A DNA stretch of 64,000 nucleotides from Diphasiastrum complanatum (taxonomy: Eukaryota; Streptophyta; Lycopodiopsida; Lycopodiales; Lycopodiaceae). Below the pieces are notes generated by a model that saw nothing but the letters and a program-made list of their open reading frames with translations, was not told the origin of the DNA and did not search any database. How positions within the stretch are numbered: the first letter of the stretch is position 1; every line of letters starts with the position of its first letter. A program made the translations under genes and the position numbers. The stretch covers positions 23,284,996 to 23,348,995 of the forward strand of contig CM055112.1 of NCBI GenBank assembly GCA_029204225.1, in the 5' to 3' direction. Below, in pieces: positions 24,626-35,519 of this stretch.

Positions 24626-25395
24626 CTCCTCCTCAGATCTAGACTTGAAAACAACAATACTTTTATCAATCACTCCAAGTGAAGATCTAAGCTTGACAAA
24701 TGCATCTTTAGGTAAAGATTTAGTAAACAAATCAACCAAGCAATTTGATGATGACACGTGTTGGAGCTTGATCTCTTTGGCTTGCACTTTCTCCCTCACG
24801 AAATGATGAGCAATCTCGATGTGTTTGCTCCTTGCATGGAATGTAGGATTAGTTGCAAGTGATTGGGCTGATTGGTTGTCACAATAGATGATATGGATCT
24901 CCTCCTCCATGACATGAAACTCCACCAATAGCCTTTTGAGCCACACTTGCATGTTGATGTCAAGGCCTTGTACTCGGATTTTGTGGAAGATAAGGAGATG
25001 GTATCTTGCTTTTAGGAAAGCCATGATACTACTCCATCACATAGAAAAGTGGAAAAAGCACTTGTTGATCTTCTATCCGCTTTGTCACCTGCAAAATCCA
25101 AGTCACCATAGGCTCTTAAGCCAAGATTAGTTCCTCTATACAAAATGCCAAAATTCTTAGTAGATGAAATGTATCTAAGAACTCTTTTGGCCATCTTCCA
25201 ATGTGAAACTAGAGGACTTTGCATGAATTGGATTAACTTTCTAACACTATAACTAAGATCAGGTCTAGTTATAGTTAAATAAATCAAGGAGCCAATAATC
25301 CTTCTATATAATGTGATGTCCTCAAAGGATGCTTCATCACCATCAATAGATGCTTTTACATGTTGCTCCATTGGTAAAATGTTTTGAAATTTCAA
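24587..25395 (-). pseudogene. Copia remnant C: end of RT and RNase H
   Basis: Reads leftward from RRIIGSLIYLTITRPDLSYSV (end of RT) through RYISSTKNFGILY and DLDFAGDKADRRSTSAF to IYCDNQSAQSLATNP and HVSSSNCLVDLFTKSLP (RNase H, C-terminus of pol). Everything upstream of the last part of RT is missing. A frame change near 25015 disables the rest. The break at 25395 abuts plus-strand phosphatase-like sequence. Confidence 0.85.
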
Positions 25396-26045
25396 AGTTG
25401 GAATATGGAGTTGTATGACAATGCATAATATCCAACAATGTCTTGATGTGTTAAATATAACTGGACGACGACAATATAGCTTTCACATTATCTGGGATCA
25501 AACAAAATGCTACAATGAGACCAAGTACAGAATGCCTGTTAAACGACAAATTCGAGCATTTTTCAAGCCATTGTCGTATCCTTGGAACAAGTGTTGTGAA
25601 ATGTTACCAATCAATACTTTATTGATTGATGATGCACCTTACAAAGCTTGCATGAATCCACCCGACAATGGGATTTTTCTTGATTCTTTTTATGGCTCTT
25701 CTAAAGATGACTTTTTGAATACAGTTTTTTGGCCATATCTGCTACATGTCAAAGATGTCCCAAATTTTCCATATTACATTGAACGAAATTGATTGGGCCA
25801 AGAACTGTTGAAGGAAGCAATAGATTTTAAACATTTGACTGAACATAGTTATTCTTTATTCCACCTTATAGGCTAGCAATTGCTCCTTTGATCATATCCA
25901 CATCAAGAACTATTGTTTCAAAAGATGCACCATCTAAATTGGCAGAATATATGGAGACAATAGAGAATGTGAATGATCATCAAAAAGACCTTTTATGTGA
26001 ATATCACAAAATGAAAAAAGAGAGTAGAGGAGATGAGTTTTAGTA
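25396..26045 (+). pseudogene. FCP1/HAD-type phosphatase-like fragment
   Basis: An open frame (25415-25792) contains FHIIWDQTKCYNETKYRMPVK, then INTLLIDDAPYKACMNPPDNGI and FWPYLLHVKDVPNFPYYIERN. The LLIDDAPYKA stretch matches the motif IV region of NLI-interacting/FCP1-like HAD phosphatases. The catalytic DxDx(T/V) motif would lie upstream and is missing, cut at the junction with copia C. Beyond a TGA at 25790, weak coding continues in another frame (DAPSKLAEYMETIENVNDHQKDLL) to about 26040. It cannot be an active enzyme as it stands. Confidence 0.55.
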
Positions 26046-26564
26046 GACTTGTCGACTTGTTTCCTTCAAACACTGTATTCAAACTTGAGTGAACAAGAAA
26101 TGCAATTTTTGTTAGATGCTCTCTTAAGTAACATATCATATGTGATAGTGGATACTCAGTTTGATTCTTGGTTGTTATTAATAAGTTGATAACATGCACA
26201 ATTCAATGAATAGTTTTGGTTATCATGTTGTTAATTTCTGTCTTTCAAATTGTTGATACGTATATTGTAATAGCAAATTTCTCGGCATGGTTGTACTCTT
26301 TCATTACCTTAAAATATTATGTGCACTTATGCAAGAAATATTTGTTATTAAAATGGATAAAAACAATTGAGCAACCTATTGGTGATATATATAATAGCTA
26401 TGACATGGTGGTTTTGTCTTCTCAATATTTCATGTTATCACACACTTGCAATTTATGAAATTACTTAATTCATCTAAGATATTGACTCTTATAATTTGGT
26501 GCCAACTCAAAAATAATCCAAGATTATGTGATAACTATATACAAAACTGAAATCCATTGTCATG
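26046..26564. other. No gene seen
   Basis: AT-rich sequence with short frames only. One 80-codon frame (26216-26458) is hydrophobic but has no recognisable character. Confidence 0.5.
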
Positions 26565-26765
26565 ACACACTTGTCCAACTAGAAGTCCAATAATCAATTT
26601 GCAGCTTTTCGACATAAACCGAATAATGATGGATAGAAAATAACTTGTGACACCAACTTGGAGATCATTGTGCATATAACCATGCAGCTCACCTAATCAC
26701 TCGCCAAAGTATCAATTGTCACTACTTGAGTAACCATCTCCCTGCTGGCTCACAACCTCATGCAT
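26565..26765 (-). repeat. Fragment of family M internal region (inverted)
   Basis: Aligns in reverse to about 12500-12670 and to about 41920-42055, including ACTCGCCAAAGTATCA and CCATGCAGCTCACCT. A short decayed piece of the non-autonomous LTR family. Confidence 0.7.
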
Positions 26766-27124
26766 GTTGGATTCACATCACTGTTGGAAATTAAGCCCAC
26801 AGTTGTCTCCTTGGTAAATGACTAATTTCTATTTCATGATTCTTCCTGCACGTTTATTGATCATTGATCTAGGGTCAGGTGAAACCAACTTTGGTTCTAC
26901 ATCTGCTCATCTGATACCTACATGAATCATAAACTTAGACAACCAAATTATTTGAAGAATATCTACAACGGGCTTTCGGCTGATCTCCAGCAAAGGATAC
27001 AATCCTATCATAATTTCAATTTCAAATGTTAAGTTCAATAATTTGAAGTCATTGAAGACTTGGCCATCTTTAAGGACTTCCACGAAATTAGCATTAAGAA
27101 CAAGTCTACAGATATACATTACTT
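26766..27124. other. No gene seen
   Basis: No convincing coding potential on either strand. It may be decayed repeat DNA. Confidence 0.45.
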
Positions 27125-27362
27125 TCGCGACAGTTTGCAAAAATACTCTAGCTGTCGTGACAGTCTACAGAAATGAGCTATGTTTGTGACAGCTTCGTCT
27201 TTTTGCATTTCCCTGAAATGCGAAACTAGCATAGTTCAACAGTTTAAATTATTTTGCAACAGCTTCGCCTTTTTCAAATTTTCCCAAAATGCGACACTTA
27301 GGCACAGTTCAAAGTTCAACCGTTTTAGGGCACCTTCGGCTTTTTCTCAAAATGCGCTTGTT
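27125..27362. repeat. Degenerate tandem repeat, period about 71 bp
   Basis: Three diverged units carry a CAGCTTCGYCTTTTT core and AAAATGCGA...AGTTCAA. It directly abuts the next family M fragment. Confidence 0.5.
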
Positions 27363-27578
27363 TGATTAGATCCAGTTGGAGTCTAGTTGCACTACAAGTG
27401 AACAGATTCTTGGGGAGCTATCAGCGGATAATGGATACTTGGTGATTAGATGGTACAGGGTATTAGTATAAGTACAATTTTCTCTTTGTAATCAATAACT
27501 TTTGATATGCCATATTTGAGAAGTGATTTATTGATGTGATCTATATATTTCACTAGATCCTATTGAAGATTTAACTCT
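27363..27578 (+). repeat. Deletion derivative of family M
   Basis: The first 100 bp match the internal region near 12695-12790; the rest match the last part of the LTR (CTTTGTAATC to ATTTAACT). It is a deletion product joining internal DNA to the LTR end, and it again ends in AACT. Confidence 0.65.
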
Positions 27579-27868
27579 AGTACCAATTGAGGGCCACTAA
27601 AATCCACGATAGAATTGATGTCTGTCAATTGGTTTTTTTTGATAATTTTGATGATTAAATCATAGAAAACTTAAAGTTTTACTGCGAATCAGGGCCAGCC
27701 ATCTGTCTATAGCCAAATCGTTATGGGACACTATGAATCCCAACAATTAAGAGCGCATTTGTTGGACATAATTTCTTCTTAAGCAATGTTTGCTTCTGAT
27801 TGGTTTTTTCCTTGGAAAAACATAAAATAGGATGGTTTTTCTCATCTATTTCCAAATGTAAACATTGT

Positions 27869-29409
27869 TTAGTTAATCATTCTTTGTGCATCTAAGAAGG
27901 CTGCTATCTTGAAAATAATTAGGTGATGGTCACGTTCATGTTTCCACATTGTTAATTCAATGATTTTTTGAGTATGTGTATCTTTGGGCTTAAAATTTTA
28001 TTATTCTTAGAAAGACAAATCTTTAAAAAGTTTTAGGGGTAAGGCATAACCAAGGTTATGAGCTACTAGCCCATAGTTAAACTATCTATCATTTACTTTA
28101 AGCCACAATTTGAATAAATCCCTATCAAGTCTAAACCCTCTTCTCTTTTCTTATCTACTGCTGCTATTACTCACCATCCTCAATCTCTTTTCTTTGTTTG
28201 CGTTGTGTTTGAACTGTTTGCAAGTTGGATGAGGAGATGATGGATTGAGTTGTGAATCCTAAAACGTGAATACTCTGATATTTGGTCGTGATACCATGAA
28301 TACTGATCGTGAAATTGTGAACACTGGTCATGAAATTGTGAATACTCATCGTGAAACTATGAATACTGATCGTGAACTATTGAATATTTGATCGTGAAAC
28401 AATACTTTGATTGTGATATATTTAATAGTGCAATTCTTAATAAAAATTTTGATTTGTATAAATACTGAAATTGTGAATATTCAATCGTAAATAATACATC
28501 GTGATTTGTTTTTATATCGAATGTGAATTTACAAGAGTAACCACAAATATGATGATTTGATACTCATTGATTTCATGATTTGATATAATTAATGAAATTC
28601 ACATTCGATATAAAAACAAAAATTTTATCGTAAATATTTATGAGAGTAACCACAAATATGATGATTCAGTACTCACTAATTTCATGATTTGGTATAATTA
28701 ATGCAATTCACATTCGATATAAAAACAAATCATGATTTATTATTTACGATTGAATATTCACAATTTAGTATTTAGATAAATCGAAATTTTTTATTCACAA
28801 TTGCACTATTAAATATATCACATTCAAAATAACTAGAGTTTCACGATCAGTATTCACAGTTTCACGATTAGTATTGATAGTTTCATGATGAGTACTCACA
28901 ATTTCATGATTAGTTTTCACAGTTTCACAATCTATATTCACAGTATCACGACCAAAGTTCAAAGTATTCACGTTTTAGTATTCACAGCTCAATCCATCAA
29001 CTCTTCATCAAACCTGCAAAAAATTCAAACACAACGCAAACCAAGAAAAGAGATTGAGGATGGTGAGTGATAGCAACAGTATATGAGAAAAGAGAAGAAG
29101 TTTAGACTTGACAGAGATTTAATCAAATTGCGGCTTAAAGTAAATGATAGATAGTTTAATTGGCTAGTAGCTCATAATCTTGGTTATGTATTATCCCTAA
29201 AACGTTTCAAAGATTTTTCTTTCTAAGAATCTATCAAATCATTTCATTAATGCTACAACTAATAATGTAAAATAAAATAAAATTTTAAGCCCAAAGATAC
29301 ACATATTCAACAGTCATTGAATTAACAATGTGGAAACATGAACGTGAATATCACCTAATTGTTCTCAAGATAGCAATGTTCTTAGATGCACAAAGAACGA
29401 TTAACTAAT
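27869..29409. mobile_element. Large foldback element with about 700-bp inverted arms
   Basis: The outer ends TTAGTTAATC and GATTAACTAA are mirrored. The arms match through the TTTGTGCATCTAAGAA, ACGTTCATGTTTCCACATTG and CCCAAAGATACAC segments up to a centre near 28600. Each arm has an inner array of about 21-bp units (TGAATACTGATCGTGAAA type; 28255-28400 and, inverted, 28830-28990). The centre holds a direct repeat of about 90-125 bp (28518-28610 and 28643-28728). No transposase is visible. The type resembles foldback or MULE-like terminal-repeat elements. Confidence 0.75.
28167..28349 (-). other. Mirrored short frame in left arm of foldback
   Basis: A 60-codon frame with a Thr/Ser/Ile/His-rich repeat ends in a basic-acidic tail (QRKQRKEIEDGE). 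The same frame exists in the right arm at 28885-29070 (QRKPRKEIEDGE), because the arms are inverted copies. The repeat-derived part looks non-coding. The tail followed by GGTGAGT looks like an exon edge with a splice donor, so a captured exon is possible. Confidence 0.3.
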
Positions 29410-29660
29410 CAATAAGCTAACAAGTAGCTAAAAAAACTTGTTAATCTGCCATGTATTTATGCACGCAATTTATGTAGCACCCTACACCACGGAAAATGGA
29501 AAAATTTATTTTTCTGAGAAACTCAACCTGTAGAGTTTGGTTTAAACTAAAGAGATCGGAAAGGCTTGCAGACTTTCCAGACATTGCTAGAATGCAGAAA
29601 GGCAACAACCACCTCATACTCCAAATTCTTCGATGCACCAGGTGTGCTGTTGTTGCACAC
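29410..29660. other. No defined gene; possible continuation of the minus-strand frame
   Basis: Short open frames on both strands. On the minus strand residues after the stop at 29661 still look partly coding in two alternative frames. Confidence 0.35.
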
Positions 29661-29963
29661 TCACAACATGGTCGTAGTAGAATCTTTTGAAATCGGCCAC
29701 CAGCCTATGGCATCTCCGAGCTCTTTCTCCATCAAACCGCGAGGTGACCCGCCGGGCTCCGTGAATGAAGCTGCTCTGAGGCTCCAACAAAAGGCAAGGA
29801 TCAAAAGGAGCAGGAATCCTGAAAACACACGCAGATTGGAGGGCAATGCGAGAACGTGATTGAGCAGCTGAAGAAGATGAGGACGAGGACGAAGGGGAGG
29901 AGATGGGTGAGAGGAGATGATGGCGATGGTGAGAAAGAAAGCGATGATGCCATTTCTACTCAT
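29661..29963 (-). CDS. Hypothetical short protein with hydrophobic segment
   Basis: A 100-codon minus-strand frame, CpG-rich compared with its surroundings. It has a strongly hydrophobic stretch (FSGFLLLLILAFCWSLRAASF, about residues 47-68) like a signal peptide or anchor, then TEPGGSPRGLMEKELGDAIGWWPISKD. The GWWPI after a signal-like segment faintly recalls the start of plant cystatins, but the inhibitory loop is not seen. It may be a first exon or a pseudogene. It diverges from the F-box gene about 420 bp away. Confidence 0.3.
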   Translation of the reverse strand: MSRNGIIAFFLTIAIISSHPSPPLRPRPHLLQLLNHVLALPSNLRVFSGFLLLLILAFCWSLRAASFTEPGGSPRGLMEKELGDAIGWWPISKDSTTTML

Positions 29964-30232
29964 TCAATTAAAAAAGCTTTTGCTTTTATGCCCCATTCAT
30001 TCTTTGCATAACTTCGTAGTGCCATCAAATGCATGTTCTTTTATCCCTCAACAAAGGTTTTAGCTTTAAAATTTTAAATCATCATCACATAATATACTTT
30101 AACCTTAACCATTTTACAAACTCCATTGACAGAACTCAACACATAATAGTAATGCCTTTGCAATGCAAAAACAAGGCATCAATTAGGAACTTGCAATGGC
30201 AACGATTACGCTAAATAGACGATTGATATGCC

Positions 30233-30386
30233 GAGAGAGAGAGAGAGAGAGATTTTGAGAGATTTTGAGCGAGTGAGTGAGTGAGTAAGTACACGATTTA
30301 TATGCCAAGCGTTCCATTGCCTCAAGGTAAAACAAAAGGAACGAGAGAAAGAGAGAGCGAGAGCGAGCGCTAGCGAGCGACCGGCG
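30233..30386 (+). promoter_or_regulatory. GA-rich 5' flank of the F-box gene
   Basis: A short GAGA run (30233-30251), GAGT repeats and a GAGC/GAGCGA-rich stretch run up to the start codon, typical of plant 5' untranslated leaders with GAGA elements. No clear TATA box was identified. Confidence 0.4.
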
Positions 30387-31739
30387 ATGGCGATGGAAGT
30401 AGAAGCACAGGACTTTCAGGATGTTGTGAATCATAGTTGGCATCATGCACTGCTTCCTCCGCCTTCGGCTCCGCCTTCGGATGACGTGCCTGATCCCAGA
30501 CCACCTCGGCTTCCTCAGCTTTTGCACTTATCTGATTTGCCTGCTTATGCGCTAGAGAAAATCTTTCAGTGTCTAGATTTTACGAGCTTGCTGCGAGCAT
30601 GTGCTGTATGTGCTGCTTGGAGAAGCTTCGTGCGTTCGGATTATTTTCGCCGGCATATATCCATTGCTTGCCCTCCCACGCGGCCTTGGTTTGTCCTTTG
30701 CGAACTGTATGAAGTTATCCGTGACTGCCATCCAATATACATAGCTCATGCTGATCAATGGAGTAAAATCTATCTTCCGACAATCAGGAACTCGGAAATG
30801 CCATGGATTACGAACTTAATCTCTTCTGCTGGTGGGCTTGTATGTTGTCCAGTTTTTGACGAGCCCATTAACATAGAGGTATGCAATTTATTCACCGGAG
30901 ACAGTAGAAAGCTGCCGTTGGATCCAGTGGAATGGAGGATGGAAGATTTATACCAGGTCAACCTTCGGATGGTTGATATAAACGTCGGTCACTATCAAGT
31001 TATTATTGTCAGCGCCTTCGAATTATCAGAGGGAGAAGTAGGTAGAGGATGCTTAAAGGTAGATTTGTATGACAATAAGAAGGGCGCGTGGATCGAAGGC
31101 TGCAAAATTTTGATCATGGATATGGTTCTCGGATATGCTTACGGAGACAGAGAAAACGAAGGAGTCTGTAACGTCGATACTCTGTACGTCTTGGTGAACG
31201 TCTTGGTGAATACTACTGTCGCTGAACACGATAATGACCGGGAAGAAAAAGACCTAATATATGCATTTAATCTTAAGAGCAAGGTAAACTTTGAGAGTAT
31301 CATTGAGATTCCAACACATTATAACCATCCCAGCCTCCATGTTTGGAATGAGAAACTGGTGCTCGTAGCAATCGAAGAATTAACAATGATCAAGGTTTGG
31401 GTATTGGTGGATAATCCAAGCTACCGGTGGGAGCAGATCACAAACATGCCCTCGTGCCTCTGCCGGGAATTTTGGTGGTGGACCGACTCCCCTGAACAGG
31501 AAGACCCTTTTTTTCAAAAGTTGATAGTGCGTTCTTATCACACCTCTGCACAAGGAACTTCAATCTACTTCGTTAGCAGGATGACCTCGAATGGAAAACA
31601 GGTAGCGTTACTTGAACTGACAACTGAAGGAAAACGATGGCGCATGTTACCGGAAACCCAAACGACCTTGGTTCCACGAAACTTTATAATAGCACCTTAC
31701 GGTTTTTGCTTTGAACCCCGACTAGATTGCGTTCCATAA
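30387..31739 (+). CDS. F-box protein (probable SCF ubiquitin ligase receptor)
   Basis: An intact, intronless 450-residue frame. A Pro-rich N-terminus (about 23-45) leads to an F-box at about 48-90 (LSDLPAYALEKIFQCLDF, then CAVCAAWRSFVRS), which would bind SKP1 in an SCF complex. The rest has the look of plant F-box-associated beta-propeller domains: ISSAGGLVCC, VCNLFTGDSRKLP, a central LYDNKKGAW, then WVLVDNPSYRWEQI and FIIAPYGFCFEPR at the end. No clear Kelch repeats are seen. Length fits the family. The start (ATG 30387) is the first Met after the purine-rich leader; a second Met lies two codons on. The substrate cannot be told. It is the best-preserved gene between transposon blocks and has no frame damage. 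Confidence 0.9.
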   Translation: MAMEVEAQDFQDVVNHSWHHALLPPPSAPPSDDVPDPRPPRLPQLLHLSDLPAYALEKIFQCLDFTSLLRACAVCAAWRSFVRSDYFRRHISIACPPTRPWFVLCELYEVIRDCHPIYIAHADQWSKIYLPTIRNSEMPWITNLISSAGGLVCCPVFDEPINIEVCNLFTGDSRKLPLDPVEWRMEDLYQVNLRMVDINVGHYQVIIVSAFELSEGEVGRGCLKVDLYDNKKGAWIEGCKILIMDMVLGYAYGDRENEGVCNVDTLYVLVNVLVNTTVAEHDNDREEKDLIYAFNLKSKVNFESIIEIPTHYNHPSLHVWNEKLVLVAIEELTMIKVWVLVDNPSYRWEQITNMPSCLCREFWWWTDSPEQEDPFFQKLIVRSYHTSAQGTSIYFVSRMTSNGKQVALLELTTEGKRWRMLPETQTTLVPRNFIIAPYGFCFEPRLDCVP

Positions 31740-32261
31740 AAATTCTCAGTGTGTACAAACGATAGTGTTTCATGATCACTTAAAAAGCAGATGAACTAGC
31801 TAGAGTTTGTTGTTAGTAGGTAGTAGGTATGCTTTTGTTTGTGTGTGTGTGTGTGTGTGAGTGTGTGCGTGCGTGTGTATGTGTATGTGTGTGAATCATC
31901 AAAACACTTGGAGTGGTTTTACCCAAATGATGGAAATCATAATGTCATGACTCATAACTTTGGTCCTTTAATCAAGTCCACATTCAGACTAGCTCGCTAC
32001 ACATCCATGATTAATTTTGATTTTTGGCAAGCAAGATATCTTATAATTGTCACCTCTTTATTGGCTATCATGATAATGCATGGTTTCAAGGCCTTGATTT
32101 GCATTTATTTCTTTCTTGTTGATAATTTTTTTCTTGAAATATAAAAATAGAGGTTTCCATTTTATTACATTTATGAGCATCTTCCCATTTTTTATTGAAA
32201 AACAAACTCCTAATGAAGAAGAAGTCCATGGCATTTGAGATGAGCATTTTGTGCTATTAAG
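31740..32261. other. 3' flank of the F-box gene with GT microsatellite
   Basis: A GT/GC-GT run at about 31838-31893 is followed by AT-rich DNA. The 101-codon frame that starts in the GT run has no recognisable domain. Nothing else is seen until the integrase scrap. Confidence 0.55.
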
Positions 32262-32443
32262 TTGATGCTAATATGCAAATATGTTGGCCTTCATACTCCT
32301 TTTGATCAATGTGGGATCAAAAGACAGTTCACGCAAGCTCATACTCATGAACTTAATGGAGTAGTTAATCAGCTCAAGAATCATCTAATTGTGAAGAGCG
32401 CCAAATCAATGCTTGTTGAGATGAAACTACCAAAGGGCTTTTA
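32262..32443 (+). pseudogene. Copia integrase scrap 1
   Basis: Encodes a decayed HTPEQNGVAERKN-like stretch (THELNGVVNQLKNHLIVKSAKSMLVEMKLPKGF), the region around the integrase catalytic Glu. It stops where FW is expected. A near-identical scrap lies at 36480-36700, so the pair brackets copia E. Confidence 0.7.
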
Positions 32444-32468
32444 GGAGGAGGAAGAAGGCAATCTATCT

Positions 32469-32843
32469 TTGATGGTATCCTCACCACAAACATCTAATCA
32501 AGACACTTGGTGGATTGATAGTGGGGCAAGCTCTCACATGACTCACCAAAAAGACTACTTTTCTAATTTACTTTCTTACAATAGTTCTAAGAGATTTATC
32601 TTCACTGCAAGTGATCAAGAATGTGAGATTGTAGGTGTTGGATCCATTCCTTTATGTCTAGGAACATCTAAAAGAGTAGATCTAGACAATGTTCTTTATG
32701 TACCTTCAATTACAAAGAGCTTGTTGAGTGTAGGACAACTTATGGATAGTGGATTAGATGTACATTTCAAGCATGGAGCATGTTCTATCTTGAAAGATAA
32801 AAAATGTATTGCTAGTGGTTTCAAGCAAGGGAGGTTATCATAA
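32469..32843 (+). pseudogene. Copia element E protease fragment
   Basis: Starts in the middle of pol: TWWIDSGASSHMTHQKDYFSNL gives the protease active site, followed by the LYVPSITKSLLSVGQLMDSGLDVHF core. Gag and the zinc knuckle are missing because the integrase scrap is joined directly upstream. The frame shifts into the pre-integrase part at about 32810-32840. Confidence 0.85.
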
Positions 32844-33873
32844 ATTGGATGCTAATGTGATGGTTGGAAGCGTGAACATGGCAAGGGAGGAGCTCACTCA
32901 AGTGGAATTATGGCACAAAAGGTTAGGCCATCCTAACTACAAAGTTATGGAGACCATGGTGACAAAGGAGCTAGCAAAAGGACTTCCCAAAACCATATCC
33001 AAGTGTGGCAAGCTTTGTGAAGCTTGTGGACTCTCCAAATCTCATAAGCTTCCTTTCAAGATATCTTTGATAAGATCTAACTCTCCTCTTGACCTTATAC
33101 ACTCGGATGTTCATTCATTTTCACATGAATCAAATGGTGGAGCTCTTATGTATGTCACTTTTATTGATGATAAATCAAAATATTCTTGGCTTTATCTCTT
33201 GTCTAAGAAAAGTAAAGTTTTTGAGTCCTTTGTAAAGTTCAAAACTCTTGTGGAAAAGCAACTTAATACTAGCTTGAAAGTATTAAGAAGTGATAATGGA
33301 GGGGAGTACATCTCCAATAGGATGAAAGAGTTTTGTGATACTAATGGCATTAAGAGAGAGTTTACTTGCACATATACTCCACAACAAAATGGAGTAGCTG
33401 AGAGAAAGAATAGGACACTATGTGAGTGTGCTAAAGCTATGAGATTAGATGCATCACTTCCTATTTCATTTTGGGAAGAAGCTATTTTATGTGCAAACTT
33501 TCTATGTAATAGAATGGCTAATAGTGCCATTAAAGGACTTACACCTTATGAAGTATTTTTTGGCAAAAAGCCAAATCTTAGTGATTTGAAAGTTTTTGGA
33601 TGTACTTGTTATGTACATATTCCTTTAGAAACAAGGAAAAAGGAAGATGCCACTTCTTTCAAAGGCATCTTTGTTGGTTATAGTGAAAGTAAGAAAGCTT
33701 ATAGGATATTTGATCCTATTACAAAAAAAGTTGTTGCTAGTAGAGATGTACTTTTTGATGAATCTCTCCAAGCCAAAGGAAAGGTGACTTCCAACAACAC
33801 TCAACTTGTCAGGGATTATGCTATGGCCGAGGAGGAGCTTCATGAAGATGAAGACCAAGAGGAACCTACTTAA
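32844..33873 (+). pseudogene. Copia element E integrase, nearly intact
   Basis: The pre-integrase zinc region (LWHKRLGHPNY, CGKLCEACGLSKSHKLPF) and a complete DDE core are present: LIHSDVHSF, VLRSDNGGEY, and QQNGVAERKNRTL. The C-terminus reads KVFGCTCYVHIP, FVGYSESKKAYRIFDP and VVASRDVLFDE, then an acidic tail. All three catalytic residues are present, making this the least damaged integrase in the window. The reading frame ends at 33873, out of frame with RT. Confidence 0.88.
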
Positions 33874-35512
33874 AGTCCAAGGGTGCCAAGAAGATCAACA
33901 AGGACAAGGATTGAGCCATCAAGGCTCACTTATAGTGACAAAGGGGAGCAAAGGGAAGATTCTCAATTACTCAACTGTTATACTTTCTTGACTACTATGC
34001 TTGAAGAACCAACTAGTTTTGAGGAAGCAAATAAGTCTCAATATTGGAGGAAAGCTATGCAAGTAGAGTTTGATGCATTAATGGAAAATCAAACTTGGAA
34101 GCTTGTTGATTTACCTTATGGAAAGAAGCCTCTTACTTGTAAATGGATATATAGATTGAAATATAATCAAGATGGTTCCATCCATAAGTACAAAGCTAGA
34201 CTTGTAGCAAAAGGTTTTTCACAATCAAAGGCATAGATTATGATGAAACCTTTGCACCTGTTGCAAAGCTTGTGACCATTAGATTAATCATATGTCTTGC
34301 AACTTCTTTAAATTGGGACCTCTTCCAACTTGATGTGACAAATACTTTCTTGAATGGATTCTTGGAAGAGAAGAAGAGAAGGTGTGTTTCTTGAAGAAGA
34401 GTCTTAATGGACTCAAGCAAGCACCAAGAGCATGGTACTCTAGGTTGCATTCCTATCCATTGGATTTGTTGTAAGTTCTTATGAACCATCATTGTACTAC
34501 AAATGTAATGATGGAAAGATCATTATCTTAGTTTTATATGTTGATGACATTATACTCACAGGAAATGATCTAGATGGCATCAAGAATGTAAAAGTTTCCT
34601 TGTCTAGTGAATTTAAGATGGTAGATCTAGGACTTCTTAAAGTTATACTTGGAATAGAAGTCACTAGAAGAAATGATTTTTTCCTCATATGTCAATCTAA
34701 GTATGCTAGATCAATCTTAGCAAGATTTGGCATGATTGATTGTAAAGGAGTTGAAACTCCTATGGAACTAAGTGTAAAAGTTTCTAAGGAAAGTGATGAA
34801 GCATCCTTTGAGGACATCACTACCTATAGAATGCTTATTGGTTCCTTGATATACTTAACCATCACTAGACCATATTTTAGTTTTGTGTTGGCAAGTTGAG
34901 TCAATACATGCAAAGTCCATTAATATGTCATTGGAAAGGAGCAAAAAGGGTGTTAAGGTACATCTCGGCTACAAAAGACTTTGGCATAGTTTATGAAGGG
35001 ACTAATATTTGTTTAAGAGCATATTCAGACTCAAGTTTTGCAGGTGACAAGATGGATAGAAGATCCATAAGTGCATTTGCTACATTCTTATGTAGAGGAG
35101 CTATATCTTGGCTTTCAAAAAAGCAAGATACCATCTCTCTTTCATCAACAGAATCCGAGTATAAAGCTATGACAACAACAACAAAGGAGGTTCTTTGGCT
35201 TAAAAGGCTTTCAGAGGAGCTACATGTGATCAAGGATGAATACATTCCATGCATATATTGTAATAATCAAGCAGCTCAACAACTTGCAAACAATCCAATC
35301 TTCCATGCTTGAACAAAGCACATCGAGATTGCACATCATTTCGTGAGGGAGAAAGTGCAAGCAAAGGAAATCAAGATTATCCATGTTTCATCATCAGATT
35401 GCATTGCTGATATACTCACCAAGGCATTGCCTAAAGATCCATTTGTAAAATTAAGATTGGCACTTGGAGTTATAGATAGATCTATGCTAGATTTACCAAG
35501 CTAGATTTTTGA
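33874..35512 (+). pseudogene. Copia element E reverse transcriptase-RNase H, broken
   Basis: The linker RRSTRTRIEPSRLTY is followed by RT motifs TWKLVDLPYGKKPLTCKWIYR, KARLVAKGFSQ, then a frame change at about 34236. [16 protein letters not shown] is followed by a deletion that removes the PPGF segment before [24 protein letters not shown] (about 34536-34570) is the catalytic box. RNase H runs from SDSSFAGDKMDRRS to HVSSSDCIADILTKALP (about 35384-35430). Frameshift at about 34895 and a TGA at 35310, where the family has Arg (a CGA-to-TGA change), disable it. Confidence 0.88.
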
Positions 35513-35519
35513 GGAGGAG

